Shown piece by piece: positions 23,773-28,501 of a stretch of 28,501 bases of DNA. The DNA lies in IMG/VR virus record IMGVR_UViG_3300001827_000045, positions 1-28,501 of that record; one strand, 5' to 3'. Every line of letters begins with the position of its first letter. Position 1 is the first letter of the stretch. The position numbers were made by a program, and so were the translations under genes. Origin of the DNA: a virus. The notes under the pieces were generated by a model. It ran no database searches and was not told the DNA's origin. It saw only the letters and a list, made by a program, of their open reading frames with translations.

Positions 23773-24565
23773 TCCTTTTTATCCCCTTTAGCTTCTCTAT
23801 GTCCTCTGCGTTACGATACTTGATATCGTCACTTAGTTTAATAGCATAAGTAGGCAAGCCTGTCCATGCCTCTATCTCCCTGCGATACTCAATAGTTTTT
23901 TGTATAGCGTCAGGGTCAAGGGCTACTACTGCTTTAGTATACTCACCTATCTTTTGTATATGCCTGTCAGTTAAGCTAGTGCCAAGGATAGCCATAGCTG
24001 TTACGTTATCTAGATACTGAGTGGCTACGATAGCAGACACAACATCCTCTACGATAAGCAAGGTGCCACCTTTACCTACAGTAAAGTAATCAGCCACACC
24101 AGTGTAGCGGTACCACTTAGGTAGCTTACGTTGTCCTACTGCACGGCCTACAGCATCAATGATCCTACCTTTGTATAAAATAGGGAACACTACACGTTCT
24201 TGCTTTACGTCATACATCAAGCCGGGATAGTTATAGATACCCCACCTACGCACAAAGTGTTGATAGTTCCAGTGCTCACTAGTAGGGCTAACTAGATAAG
24301 CAGGTATCTCCATAGTATCAGGCTCAGCTTTCTTTGGCTTACTATCAGGACGTAGCTTAGCCCTGACTTGCTGTGCTGTAAGACCTACAGCTATCTTACC
24401 TTTTATGTTGCAGCCCAGTTTGTAGCAGTTGTATACAATAACCCCGTCGATGTCAGCAGATGTAAACGTATTACTGCCACCACACGCAGGACAGTTGCCA
24501 CGATACGTGCCATCCGTAGGCGTCATGCTTTCAGCAAAGCGTCTGTGTTTCTGCCAGTCAGTCAT
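23765..24565 (-). CDS. DNA primase (zinc finger plus TOPRIM), stand-alone
   Basis: A 266-aa protein. The N-terminal zinc finger has Cys25/Cys28 ('CPACGGSNTF') and Cys47/Cys52 ('YNCYKLGC'), the layout of T7 gp4 primase. The catalytic core follows: 'VFPILYKGRIIDAVGRAVGQ' (RNA-polymerase-like part), then TOPRIM 'GGTLLIVEDVVSAIVATQYL' with Glu173, and 'ALDPDA' with Asp217/Asp219. It makes RNA primers for lagging-strand synthesis. The helicase half of T7 gp4 is a separate gene downstream; thyX and three small genes lie between. The start at 24565 overlaps the integrase stop by eight bases. Confidence 0.92.
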   Translation of the reverse strand: MTDWQKHRRFAESMTPTDGTYRGNCPACGGSNTFTSADIDGVIVYNCYKLGCNIKGKIAVGLTAQQVRAKLRPDSKPKKAEPDTMEIPAYLVSPTSEHWNYQHFVRRWGIYNYPGLMYDVKQERVVFPILYKGRIIDAVGRAVGQRKLPKWYRYTGVADYFTVGKGGTLLIVEDVVSAIVATQYLDNVTAMAILGTSLTDRHIQKIGEYTKAVVALDPDAIQKTIEYRREIEAWTGLPTYAIKLSDDIKYRNAEDIEKLKGIKRND

Positions 24566-25484
24566 CGTCTGTGTCGTTTCCTCTAGCTGCTAGTGCCTTA
24601 CTCGCACCACTGAATGTGTTGACCATGTAAGGCTTCACTGAGTTAGGATTACGGTGACCTGTTACTTGCATGATACCTACCAAGTCAACACCTGCTTCCA
24701 TCATTTCCGTTACTGCAGTGCGGCGCAAGTCCATAGCTGTAAGTTCACGTGGAAGATTAGCTTCGGCTAGTATGCTATTGATATGATTAGATACTTGGTG
24801 TAACCTGTATGGCTTGTATGCACCATCACTAGGTGTGACGTTTGGTGCTACATACTTCTGAAAGCCAAACTCTTCCTTCTGTTGGCGCAGCATCTTACAC
24901 AGATTGTTGCTGATGGGGAGGTGAACATCAGCGTTACGTTTACTCTGCGTGAGATCAAGTCTGCAGGCTTCGAGGTCAAGCGAGTCCCATGTCATGACTC
25001 TCATGTCACCGACACGCTGCCCCCAATCGTAAGCCATATGGACGATCAATCCAATGCTGCGCCAACGGAAGTCGGAGTAGGCAACACTCAAGAAGCTACG
25101 AAGATGCTCACGCTTCCACTTAACCTTGCGAGGCTTAGTTTGCTGCGTCTTAACAAGAGCAACTGGATCATGTTGCATAATGTCATAACGCATAGCGTGT
25201 CTCCAAGCTACCGAGAGTGCGGCTTTCCTGTAGTTAGCAGTGCGAATACCAGAGGAGGAGAGCCAGTATTCGTATGCTTGTGTCAGGTGTCGCACTCTGA
25301 GGTTGCCACTCCGATAATCCCCAAGAGCACGGCCTTCAACCACAGTAATGAGCATGGCTTGGAGGTTAGCTTCATACTCTTTCTGTGATCTAGCGGTCAG
25401 TCGTAGGAAGTCTTCTGACTTTAAGTAGAAGGCTACAACGTCACGCAGTAGGCAGTTCTTCTTGGGGATTATTCTCTTTACCAT
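24558..25484 (-). CDS. int: Tyrosine recombinase / integrase
   Basis: The start chosen is 25484 (AAGGA just upstream, seven-base overlap with the preceding gene), giving 308 aa; an in-frame ATG ten codons earlier is less well placed. The N-terminal SAM-like core-binding domain covers about 10-110. In the catalytic domain are Arg157 ('WGQRVGD'), Lys182 ('SKRNADVHLP'), Arg254 ('MDLRRTAVTEM'), His277 ('VTGHRNPNS') and the nucleophile Tyr286 ('VKPYMVN'). The box II histidine of HxxR is replaced by Met251. It could integrate the phage into a host attachment site or resolve concatemers. No attP-like tRNA fragment was found beside it. It is embedded in the replication operon, so it would be expressed early. 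Confidence 0.87.
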   Translation of the reverse strand: MVKRIIPKKNCLLRDVVAFYLKSEDFLRLTARSQKEYEANLQAMLITVVEGRALGDYRSGNLRVRHLTQAYEYWLSSSGIRTANYRKAALSVAWRHAMRYDIMQHDPVALVKTQQTKPRKVKWKREHLRSFLSVAYSDFRWRSIGLIVHMAYDWGQRVGDMRVMTWDSLDLEACRLDLTQSKRNADVHLPISNNLCKMLRQQKEEFGFQKYVAPNVTPSDGAYKPYRLHQVSNHINSILAEANLPRELTAMDLRRTAVTEMMEAGVDLVGIMQVTGHRNPNSVKPYMVNTFSGASKALAARGNDTDDD

Positions 25485-25717
25485 TCCTTCCTTACCTTCC
25501 AGTATGCCCAACATCTCTTACAGTGATCTTTACCACAGATCAAGTCAATAAGCCAGTGGATGTTAGGCTCTTTGTTTCGTTGACGTTCCCAGTTCCTAGC
25601 ACTAAACGTCTGGTTTAGGCTTCCGCCAGTTAACACGTTTACTAGGACGCTTGTCGCTATCCCTACCCTCTTTAGGTAAGTTGCCAATGTGTTCTGTCCA
25701 CTCGTCATGGGGATCAT
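25478..25717 (-). CDS. Conserved small phage protein with KRVG...FSARNW...HC..W motif (79 aa)
   Basis: The start chosen is ATG at 25717, which overlaps the stop of the 27-aa gene (ATGA); 25708 is an alternative, and the reading frame open to 25831 is not used. Core segments: 'YLKRVGIATSVLVNVLTGG', 'NQTFSARNWERQRNKEPN', 'HWLIDLICGKDHCKRCWAYW'. I remember this pattern (short helix, 'QTFSxRN', then a C-terminal HC..W) as a common small protein of phages in alpha- and gammaproteobacteria, function unknown. Cys/His residues near the end could bind metal. The 5' half overlaps another open frame (25602-25763) in a different phase. Confidence 0.75.
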   Translation of the reverse strand: MIPMTSGQNTLATYLKRVGIATSVLVNVLTGGSLNQTFSARNWERQRNKEPNIHWLIDLICGKDHCKRCWAYWKVRKEW

Positions 25718-25763
25718 CTTTCTCTGTAGTCTTTGACTGTGAAGTAGATAAGTCCTGCGACAT
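25602..25763 (-). CDS. Overlapping small charged protein (53 aa)
   Basis: The protein begins MSQDLSTSQSKTTEKDDPHD and ends NWRKPKPDV; it is hydrophilic throughout and probably disordered. A near-perfect AGGAG stands six bases before the ATG at 25763, the best ribosome binding site in this area. It overlaps the 3' part of the 27-aa gene and 116 bases of the conserved 79-aa gene in different frames. Either both long frames are expressed or the good site is a coincidence. The gene is supported by the ribosome binding site and an open frame of natural-looking composition, not by recognised homology. Confidence 0.5.
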   Translation of the reverse strand: MSQDLSTSQSKTTEKDDPHDEWTEHIGNLPKEGRDSDKRPSKRVNWRKPKPDV

Positions 25764-25797
25764 ACATAACTCCTAGTAAGATTATAGGGCCGAACAT
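25714..25797 (-). CDS. 27-aa one-TM micropeptide
   Basis: The sequence starts MFGPIILLGVMYVAGLIYFT and ends VKDYRER: one hydrophobic helix followed by a charged tail, a typical small membrane-peptide layout. Its ATG shares bases with the stop of the 63-aa gene (TAATG) and its TGA shares bases with the start of the 79-aa gene (ATGA). There is no clear ribosome binding site of its own, so it would be read by re-initiation. A short frame can look hydrophobic by chance, so confidence is moderate. Confidence 0.5.
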   Translation of the reverse strand: MFGPIILLGVMYVAGLIYFTVKDYRER

Positions 25798-25988
25798 TAA
25801 AAGTTTGGATACCATACTTCACCCTTATCAATCATGGCTTGCACCTCTTCTAGTTGTGTGTCTAAGAAGGACACATCTTTATCGCCATACCACAAGGCTT
25901 CATCAATAGCCTTGGTTAGTTCTTTCTGTCTACGGGAAAGGCTGATTAGCCTTGCGTCCTTAGTAGGGGCTATAATTTGGACTTTCAT
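25797..25988 (-). CDS. Hypothetical protein (63 aa)
   Basis: A soluble helical protein, 'MKVQIIAPTKDARLISLSRR' then 'QKELTKAIDEALWYGDKD', followed by another helix ('LDTQLEEVQAMIDKGE') and a short tail WYPNF. The first 29 bases overlap the end of the 51-aa gene in another frame. No family was recognised. It is one member of the chain of coupled small genes between the integrase and the glycine-zipper protein. Confidence 0.65.
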   Translation of the reverse strand: MKVQIIAPTKDARLISLSRRQKELTKAIDEALWYGDKDVSFLDTQLEEVQAMIDKGEVWYPNF

Positions 25989-26115
25989 AGGTTATCTCAG
26001 TTGTTACACATTTAGGGAGGCCACTAGCATAACTAATAGCTTCCTCTTTTGTCCTGCGTGAAGTGTAGCATACTAGCTTCCCGTTAGTATCGAATATCTT
26101 TACATAGACTGTCAT
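25960..26115 (-). CDS. Hypothetical protein (51 aa)
   Basis: The protein starts MTVYVKIFDTNGKLVCYTSR, a probable beta hairpin, and continues RTKEEAISYASGLPKC (helix) and VTTEITYESPNYSPY. This looks like a compact small alpha/beta fold. GGAG lies nine bases upstream of the ATG at 26115, and the ATG overlaps the stop of the 30-aa gene (ATGA). No known family was recognised. Confidence 0.65.
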   Translation of the reverse strand: MTVYVKIFDTNGKLVCYTSRRTKEEAISYASGLPKCVTTEITYESPNYSPY

Positions 26116-26204
26116 CTGTATATACTCCACACCATTAGGGCTAGGTCAAAGGCTACGGCAATAGATGCCATAGCCAAGATTACTGTGAGGAAGTCCCACT
26201 TCAT
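26112..26204 (-). CDS. 30-aa one-TM micropeptide
   Basis: The peptide reads MKWDFLTVILAMASIAVAFD then LALMVWSIYR, a single transmembrane helix covering nearly the whole chain. Its ATG overlaps the stop of the HTH gene (ATGA) and its TGA overlaps the next start (ATGA); this double coupling is the main support. Its place suggests co-translation with a small regulator and the following soluble protein. The function is unknown. Confidence 0.6.
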   Translation of the reverse strand: MKWDFLTVILAMASIAVAFDLALMVWSIYR

Positions 26205-26404
26205 GCTGACGCTAGGACGTAGCGAGTGTAACGCTGACCAGTGACAGGGTGGTTAGACTTGATGCCCACAATGTCATGGCCTTCCTTGCGTAGCTCAGAG
26301 ATACGCTTAGTGAAAGACTGGATGCTGTAATCTACCAGTGCTTCACGCACAGACAGGCCACCAGCTTTACGGAGATGGTTGAGGATTTGTTCATGCTGTT
26401 TCAT
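26201..26404 (-). CDS. Small winged-helix DNA-binding protein (HTH_39-like)
   Basis: The start at 26404 is preceded by GGAG at nine bases; the frame is open to 26491 but only over the upstream gene. It is 67 aa: MKQHEQILNHLRKAGGLSVR, 'EALVDYSIQSFTKRISELRK' (helix-turn-helix with recognition helix) and the wing 'VTGQRYTRYVL'. The pattern 'xILxHLxxG..L...EAL..Y.....xxRIxxLRKEGHxI' is that of a small phage HTH family (HTH_39 type, from memory). It probably binds DNA and may regulate early phage genes. It starts one base after the glycine-zipper gene stop. Confidence 0.78.
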   Translation of the reverse strand: MKQHEQILNHLRKAGGLSVREALVDYSIQSFTKRISELRKEGHDIVGIKSNHPVTGQRYTRYVLASA

Positions 26405-26405
26405 T

Positions 26406-26843
26406 TTACTTGCTCCTGTTGATGTCAGTAAACATAAGTTCATACTCGTATCCACCATATGTAAAGTGAATAATTGAGTAGTCGTATTCACGAATTGTTT
26501 TCGTGTTGTAACGTTCTACCTCGGTGCATTCTTGTCTGGTGCCGCTGTTCTTAGCACCCTCATTAGCACCAATGATACCACCTACGATGGCACCTGCTGC
26601 TGCACCATCATCCTTACCTGTGACAGCTTTACCACCGATGCCACCGATAATCATACCAAGTAGTGCACCGCCTGCTGCATTGTTTTGTTGCACAGTGCGG
26701 CACTCACGCACACGGTAAGGCTCAAAGATAACACGGTCAAAGAAGTGATCCTCTACGTGGGCATCTATAACCTGTGTTGCGTATGCTGCTGAACAAGAGG
26801 ATAAACCACAGGCCAGCGTTGCTATTGTCAATAGTTGTTTCAT
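26406..26843 (-). CDS. Exported glycine-zipper protein, probable outer-membrane lipoprotein
   Basis: A 145-aa protein. The N-terminal signal peptide MKQLLTIATLACGLSSCSAA has a lipobox-like 'LSSC' (Cys17); cleavage by signal peptidase I after 'AYA' is the alternative. Residues about 55-100 are a glycine zipper (GGALLGMIIGGIGGKAVTG, then AAAGAIVGGIIGANEGAK), as in the 17-kDa Rickettsia antigen and SlyB families, which insert in or lie along the outer membrane. Two cysteines (Cys48 and Cys104) flank the zipper and could form a disulfide. It is unusual in the early region of a phage; a change to the host envelope, such as superinfection exclusion, is a reasonable guess, not shown. Confidence 0.8.
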   Translation of the reverse strand: MKQLLTIATLACGLSSCSAAYATQVIDAHVEDHFFDRVIFEPYRVRECRTVQQNNAAGGALLGMIIGGIGGKAVTGKDDGAAAGAIVGGIIGANEGAKNSGTRQECTEVERYNTKTIREYDYSIIHFTYGGYEYELMFTDINRSK

Positions 26844-27674
26844 TTATGCTGCTTCCAGTTCGATGAAACGCTTGTCAGAAACCCACTGGCTGACTTCATG
26901 TTCACGTTTCCACATTGAGATAGATTGAGTATCATTGCCAGTGTTCTTCAAGTTGAAGCCATTGCGATCATCTGCATAGCTTGCGTAGTTAGTGAAGGCA
27001 GAGTAGAGTGCCCACTTATTATGTCCACGGGTAGCTGCCTCTGCCAAGTAGAGATGATACATCTTCTCTGCCTTGCGTTCAGAGTTTAGCATATCTTCAA
27101 GCAACTTAAGCACAGTGCTGCCGTTAGTCTTAGTCTGAGCCCAGACCTGCATCTTAGATGCTTCCTCATAGAAGTCACGCCGTGCACGTGCTAGTTCAAA
27201 GATGAAGCTACCAAGTGTGAAGTTGGCTGTGTTCTTACGTTTGATTTTATCATACTCTCCACGGATCATGCCATTGGTGCAGAAGAAGTCAATCTGTCCA
27301 AAGTAAACTTGGTTGCTGCACGTTCCGTCGATACCGTGAAGGGCAATGATACGATTGCCAAGCTCAGTGCTGTGCTGTTCAGTCTCAATACGTGTCACCA
27401 TGTTAGGCAGGGTAATGTCAAGCATAGACCAGCCACCCTTGTGGGCAGTGCGCCACTTAAACTTAGCATCAAGCAACTCCGCTTGGCTAAACTCTTGTGT
27501 CACTGTGTCATACACTTCACGATAGAAGTCACCGTGAGATGCACACGTAAAGTTTTGGCCTACGATGGCAACAGGTTCACCAGTCGTAGCATTGATGACA
27601 TACTTCTTGTCGTCCAGTTTAGTAGGCTCGAAAGCTACGTCGAAGTCAATGTTAGTAGGGATATCAAAAGCCAT
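26844..27674 (-). CDS. DUF932 family protein
   Basis: A 276-aa protein from ATG 27674, which stands eight bases after GGAGG; the earlier in-frame ATG at 27689 lies within the ribosome binding site region and is rejected. Family features: 'YVINATTGEPVAIVGQNFTC' near the N-terminus, 'YREVYDTVTQEF', 'GIDGTCSNQVYFGQIDFFCT', 'NGMIRGEYDKIKRKNTANF', then helical 'KLLEDMLNSERKAEKMYHLY' and a C-terminal 'SQWVSDKRF'. DUF932 proteins are common in phages and plasmids; no function is established. The gene stop lies directly at the next gene's start. An 84-base gap with repeats upstream probably contains control sequences. Confidence 0.85.
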   Translation of the reverse strand: MAFDIPTNIDFDVAFEPTKLDDKKYVINATTGEPVAIVGQNFTCASHGDFYREVYDTVTQEFSQAELLDAKFKWRTAHKGGWSMLDITLPNMVTRIETEQHSTELGNRIIALHGIDGTCSNQVYFGQIDFFCTNGMIRGEYDKIKRKNTANFTLGSFIFELARARRDFYEEASKMQVWAQTKTNGSTVLKLLEDMLNSERKAEKMYHLYLAEAATRGHNKWALYSAFTNYASYADDRNGFNLKNTGNDTQSISMWKREHEVSQWVSDKRFIELEAA

Positions 27675-27734
27675 GTCATGTTCCTCCATTTGTTTGGCTT
27701 AAGTTGTGTAACACAGATAGAACATCAATTCTAC

Positions 27735-27776
27735 TGTGGTATTTATGTCATACTTAGTAGTGTTGCATTTATGTCA
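27735..27776 (-). repeat. Two direct repeats of TGACATAAAT, 26 bp apart, upstream of DUF932 gene
   Basis: On the plus strand TGTGGTATTTATGTCA (27735-27750) and TGTTGCATTTATGTCA (27761-27776) match at 14 of 16 bases. They occupy the gap between the 85-aa gene and the DUF932 gene; the second covers the TGA stop of the 85-aa gene. They could be operator sites. TAGAAT (minus strand, 27733-27728) between the repeats and the DUF932 start resembles a -10 element, but no good -35 pairs with it. Confidence 0.5.
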
Positions 27777-28031
27777 CAGTTGTGGGATTACAGTTTCCCA
27801 TCCGTCTTGTTCTGGCTTAGATACAAGAGCCTCTTGCTTGAAGGCTTCCTCTTCTGCAAGCCTAGCTTCCAAGTCAATGCTGTCGATAGACAAGGTTTCA
27901 GTCCAAGTAGGGTCTAGCTTTTCTAGTTCTTGCCATAGGAAGATTATGTAGTTTTCAATCTCACCGTCCATATGTAAGTTCTGCACTAGGTCATCAGCTA
28001 AAGCTCGGTATTGTTCATCTGTTAGTTTCAT
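27774..28031 (-). CDS. Hypothetical acidic protein (85 aa)
   Basis: A soluble, very acidic and largely helical protein: MKLTDEQYRALADDLVQNLH, 'IENYIIFLWQELEKLDPTW', then 'DLEARLAEEEAFKQEALVSK'. No membrane helix or cysteine motif was seen. Its ATG overlaps the stop of the previous gene (ATGA). GGAGATGACC upstream supplies a ribosome binding site. The function is unknown; small acidic proteins expressed early in phages often bind host proteins, but nothing here says which. Confidence 0.75.
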   Translation of the reverse strand: MKLTDEQYRALADDLVQNLHMDGEIENYIIFLWQELEKLDPTWTETLSIDSIDLEARLAEEEAFKQEALVSKPEQDGWETVIPQL

Positions 28032-28264
28032 TTGGTCATCTCCTCTGTGAAGATCATGTCAGGTTCACCGTCATAGTCAGTCAGTTCAGGTTCTATGTAT
28101 CTGAAATCCCAATCAGCCGCTTCGTATTTCTCAGTAAACTCACCACCTGTTCCGTTGTATTCATACCACTCCGTAATGTCCTCTTTTGTCCAGTCATCTG
28201 GCACTTGAACATAGGCATTGTAGTATGTCGATACTTTAGCCCTTACTTTGTATACTTTAGGCAT
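28028..28264 (-). CDS. Hypothetical protein (78 aa)
   Basis: The protein starts MPKVYKVRAKVSTYYNAYVQ and continues with 'VPDDWTKEDITEWYEYNGTG', then 'AADWDFRYIEPELTDYDGEP'. It is rich in Tyr, Trp and acidic residues, and looks like a small mixed alpha/beta domain. The first strand plus 'VPDDWTKEDI' recalls small phage and plasmid proteins with no assigned role. GGAGG stands nine bases before the ATG at 28264. It lies downstream of the TATAAC array, so that array may control it. Confidence 0.75.
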   Translation of the reverse strand: MPKVYKVRAKVSTYYNAYVQVPDDWTKEDITEWYEYNGTGGEFTEKYEAADWDFRYIEPELTDYDGEPDMIFTEEMTK

Positions 28265-28282
28265 TGTCTAGTTCCTCCGACT

Positions 28283-28291
28283 TAGTTATAC
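28283..28291 (-). promoter_or_regulatory. Possible -10 element (GTATAACTA) before the 78-aa gene
   Basis: The minus strand reads AGTATAACTAAG here, almost the same as GGTATAACTAGG at the strong promoter near 19121. A matching -35 is not seen 16-18 bases upstream, where the TATAAC array lies instead, so an activator-dependent or phage-specific promoter is possible. Weak evidence. Confidence 0.3.
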
Positions 28292-28302
28292 TATCAATAT
28301 GC

Positions 28303-28338
28303 TATAACTAGTTATAACTATGTATAACTATGTATAAC
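28303..28338 (-). repeat. Four TATAAC boxes with 10-bp period and a 14-bp palindrome
   Basis: On the plus strand TATAAC occurs at 28303, 28313, 28323 and 28333, exactly ten bases apart. The palindrome TATAACTAGTTATA spans 28303-28316. The array lies just upstream of the 28264 start and runs into the 3' end of the 59-aa gene. Regular helical spacing suggests protein binding to one DNA face, or a promoter cluster. Confidence 0.6.
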
Positions 28339-28497
28339 AGTGTTCTCAATCTCCTGTTCAATGTAAGACCAAGCACATTCATAGGCATGATCCCAATTAA
28401 AATATTCACCAGTTGCTACATCATCATCAGCCAAAGCCATAGCCCAATGGTTAAGGCTAGGTTCATGGTCTAAAGGCAATTCTAATTGATTAGGCAT
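28318..28497 (-). CDS. Hypothetical acidic protein (59 aa)
   Basis: The protein reads MPNQLELPLDHEPSLNHWAM, then 'ALADDDVATGEYFNWDHAYE' and 'CAWSYIEQEIENTVIHSYT'. It is acidic, with several Trp and Tyr, and without a membrane helix. The ATG is at 28497, four bases from the edge of the window, so the ribosome binding site cannot be seen. The last codons lie within the 10-bp repeat array. It is the first gene visible in the - block; upstream early genes lie beyond the window. No family was recognised. Confidence 0.65.
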   Translation of the reverse strand: MPNQLELPLDHEPSLNHWAMALADDDVATGEYFNWDHAYECAWSYIEQEIENTVIHSYT

Positions 28498-28501
28498 GGT
28501 C

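Noticed and set aside
24882-25388. 168-codon plus-strand ORF
   Set aside because: Antisense to the integrase, whose catalytic motifs are clear; no ribosome binding site or recognisable protein.
25718-25831. N-terminal extension of the 79-aa gene, or a frameshifted gene
   Set aside because: Residues upstream of 25717 look random, and the region is explained by the 27-aa and 53-aa frames; no frameshift is needed.
25478-26404. attP-like tRNA fragment near the integrase
   Set aside because: I looked for a tRNA 3' half or similar direct repeat near the integrase and saw none; the three complete tRNAs are 11 kb away and intact.

Overview
The window looks like most of the genome of a tailed bacteriophage, probably a marine podovirus with a T7-like replication module. 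The best match I can name from memory is the SIO1/cobavirus-like group that infects marine Rhodobacteraceae. The reasons are an adenosylcobalamin-dependent (class II) ribonucleotide reductase, a PhoH-like ATPase, ThyX, a family-A DNA polymerase, separate primase and helicase genes, T7-type endonuclease I, and long internal-virion-type proteins, with no phage RNA polymerase gene in view. The host assignment is inference. No host genes, insertion sequences or CRISPR arrays were seen. Coding density is very high and there is no stretch over 300 bases without a gene.

Layout: two convergent blocks meet at a bidirectional terminator (about 10725-10757). The left block (1-10721, + strand) is the virion/lysis block: the 3' part of a tail fibre, a small one-TM protein, an Ala/Gln-rich structural protein, a GH19-type muralytic protein followed directly by a putative holin, a conserved 193-aa protein, and two large probable internal virion proteins. 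The right block (28497 down to 10750, - strand) is the early/replication block. In transcription order it has small accessory genes, a DUF932 protein, a glycine-zipper envelope protein, a tightly overlapping chain of tiny genes (two encoding one-TM micropeptides), a tyrosine recombinase, primase, ThyX, three small genes, DnaB-like helicase, DNA polymerase, a candidate ssDNA-binding protein, a Cas4-like exonuclease, endonuclease I, DUF3310, a MazG-like hydrolase, class II RNR, tRNA-Arg, tRNA-Thr, tRNA-Leu, endonuclease VII, PhoH, and finally a 67-aa protein resembling the Acb2 anti-CBASS sponge family.

How it fits together: RNR, ThyX, MazG-like protein and DUF3310 adjust nucleotide pools. Primase, helicase, polymerase and the SSB candidate replicate the DNA. 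The exonuclease and the two resolvases degrade host DNA or process branched DNA. Three tRNAs read A-ending codons (TTA, ACA, AGA) that the phage genes use often. A textbook sigma70 promoter lies inside the 3' end of the polymerase gene, consistent with use of host RNA polymerase. The integrase leaves open a temperate lifestyle.

Most worth a second look: the 25.5-26.4 kb micro-gene chain, where reading frames overlap and two frames are plausibly both coding; the Acb2-like gene; a four-cysteine zinc-ribbon-like insert in the DNA polymerase thumb region; and the 10-bp-period TATAAC array with a 14-bp palindrome near 28303-28338. Several genes under 60 codons were found by reading frames directly.
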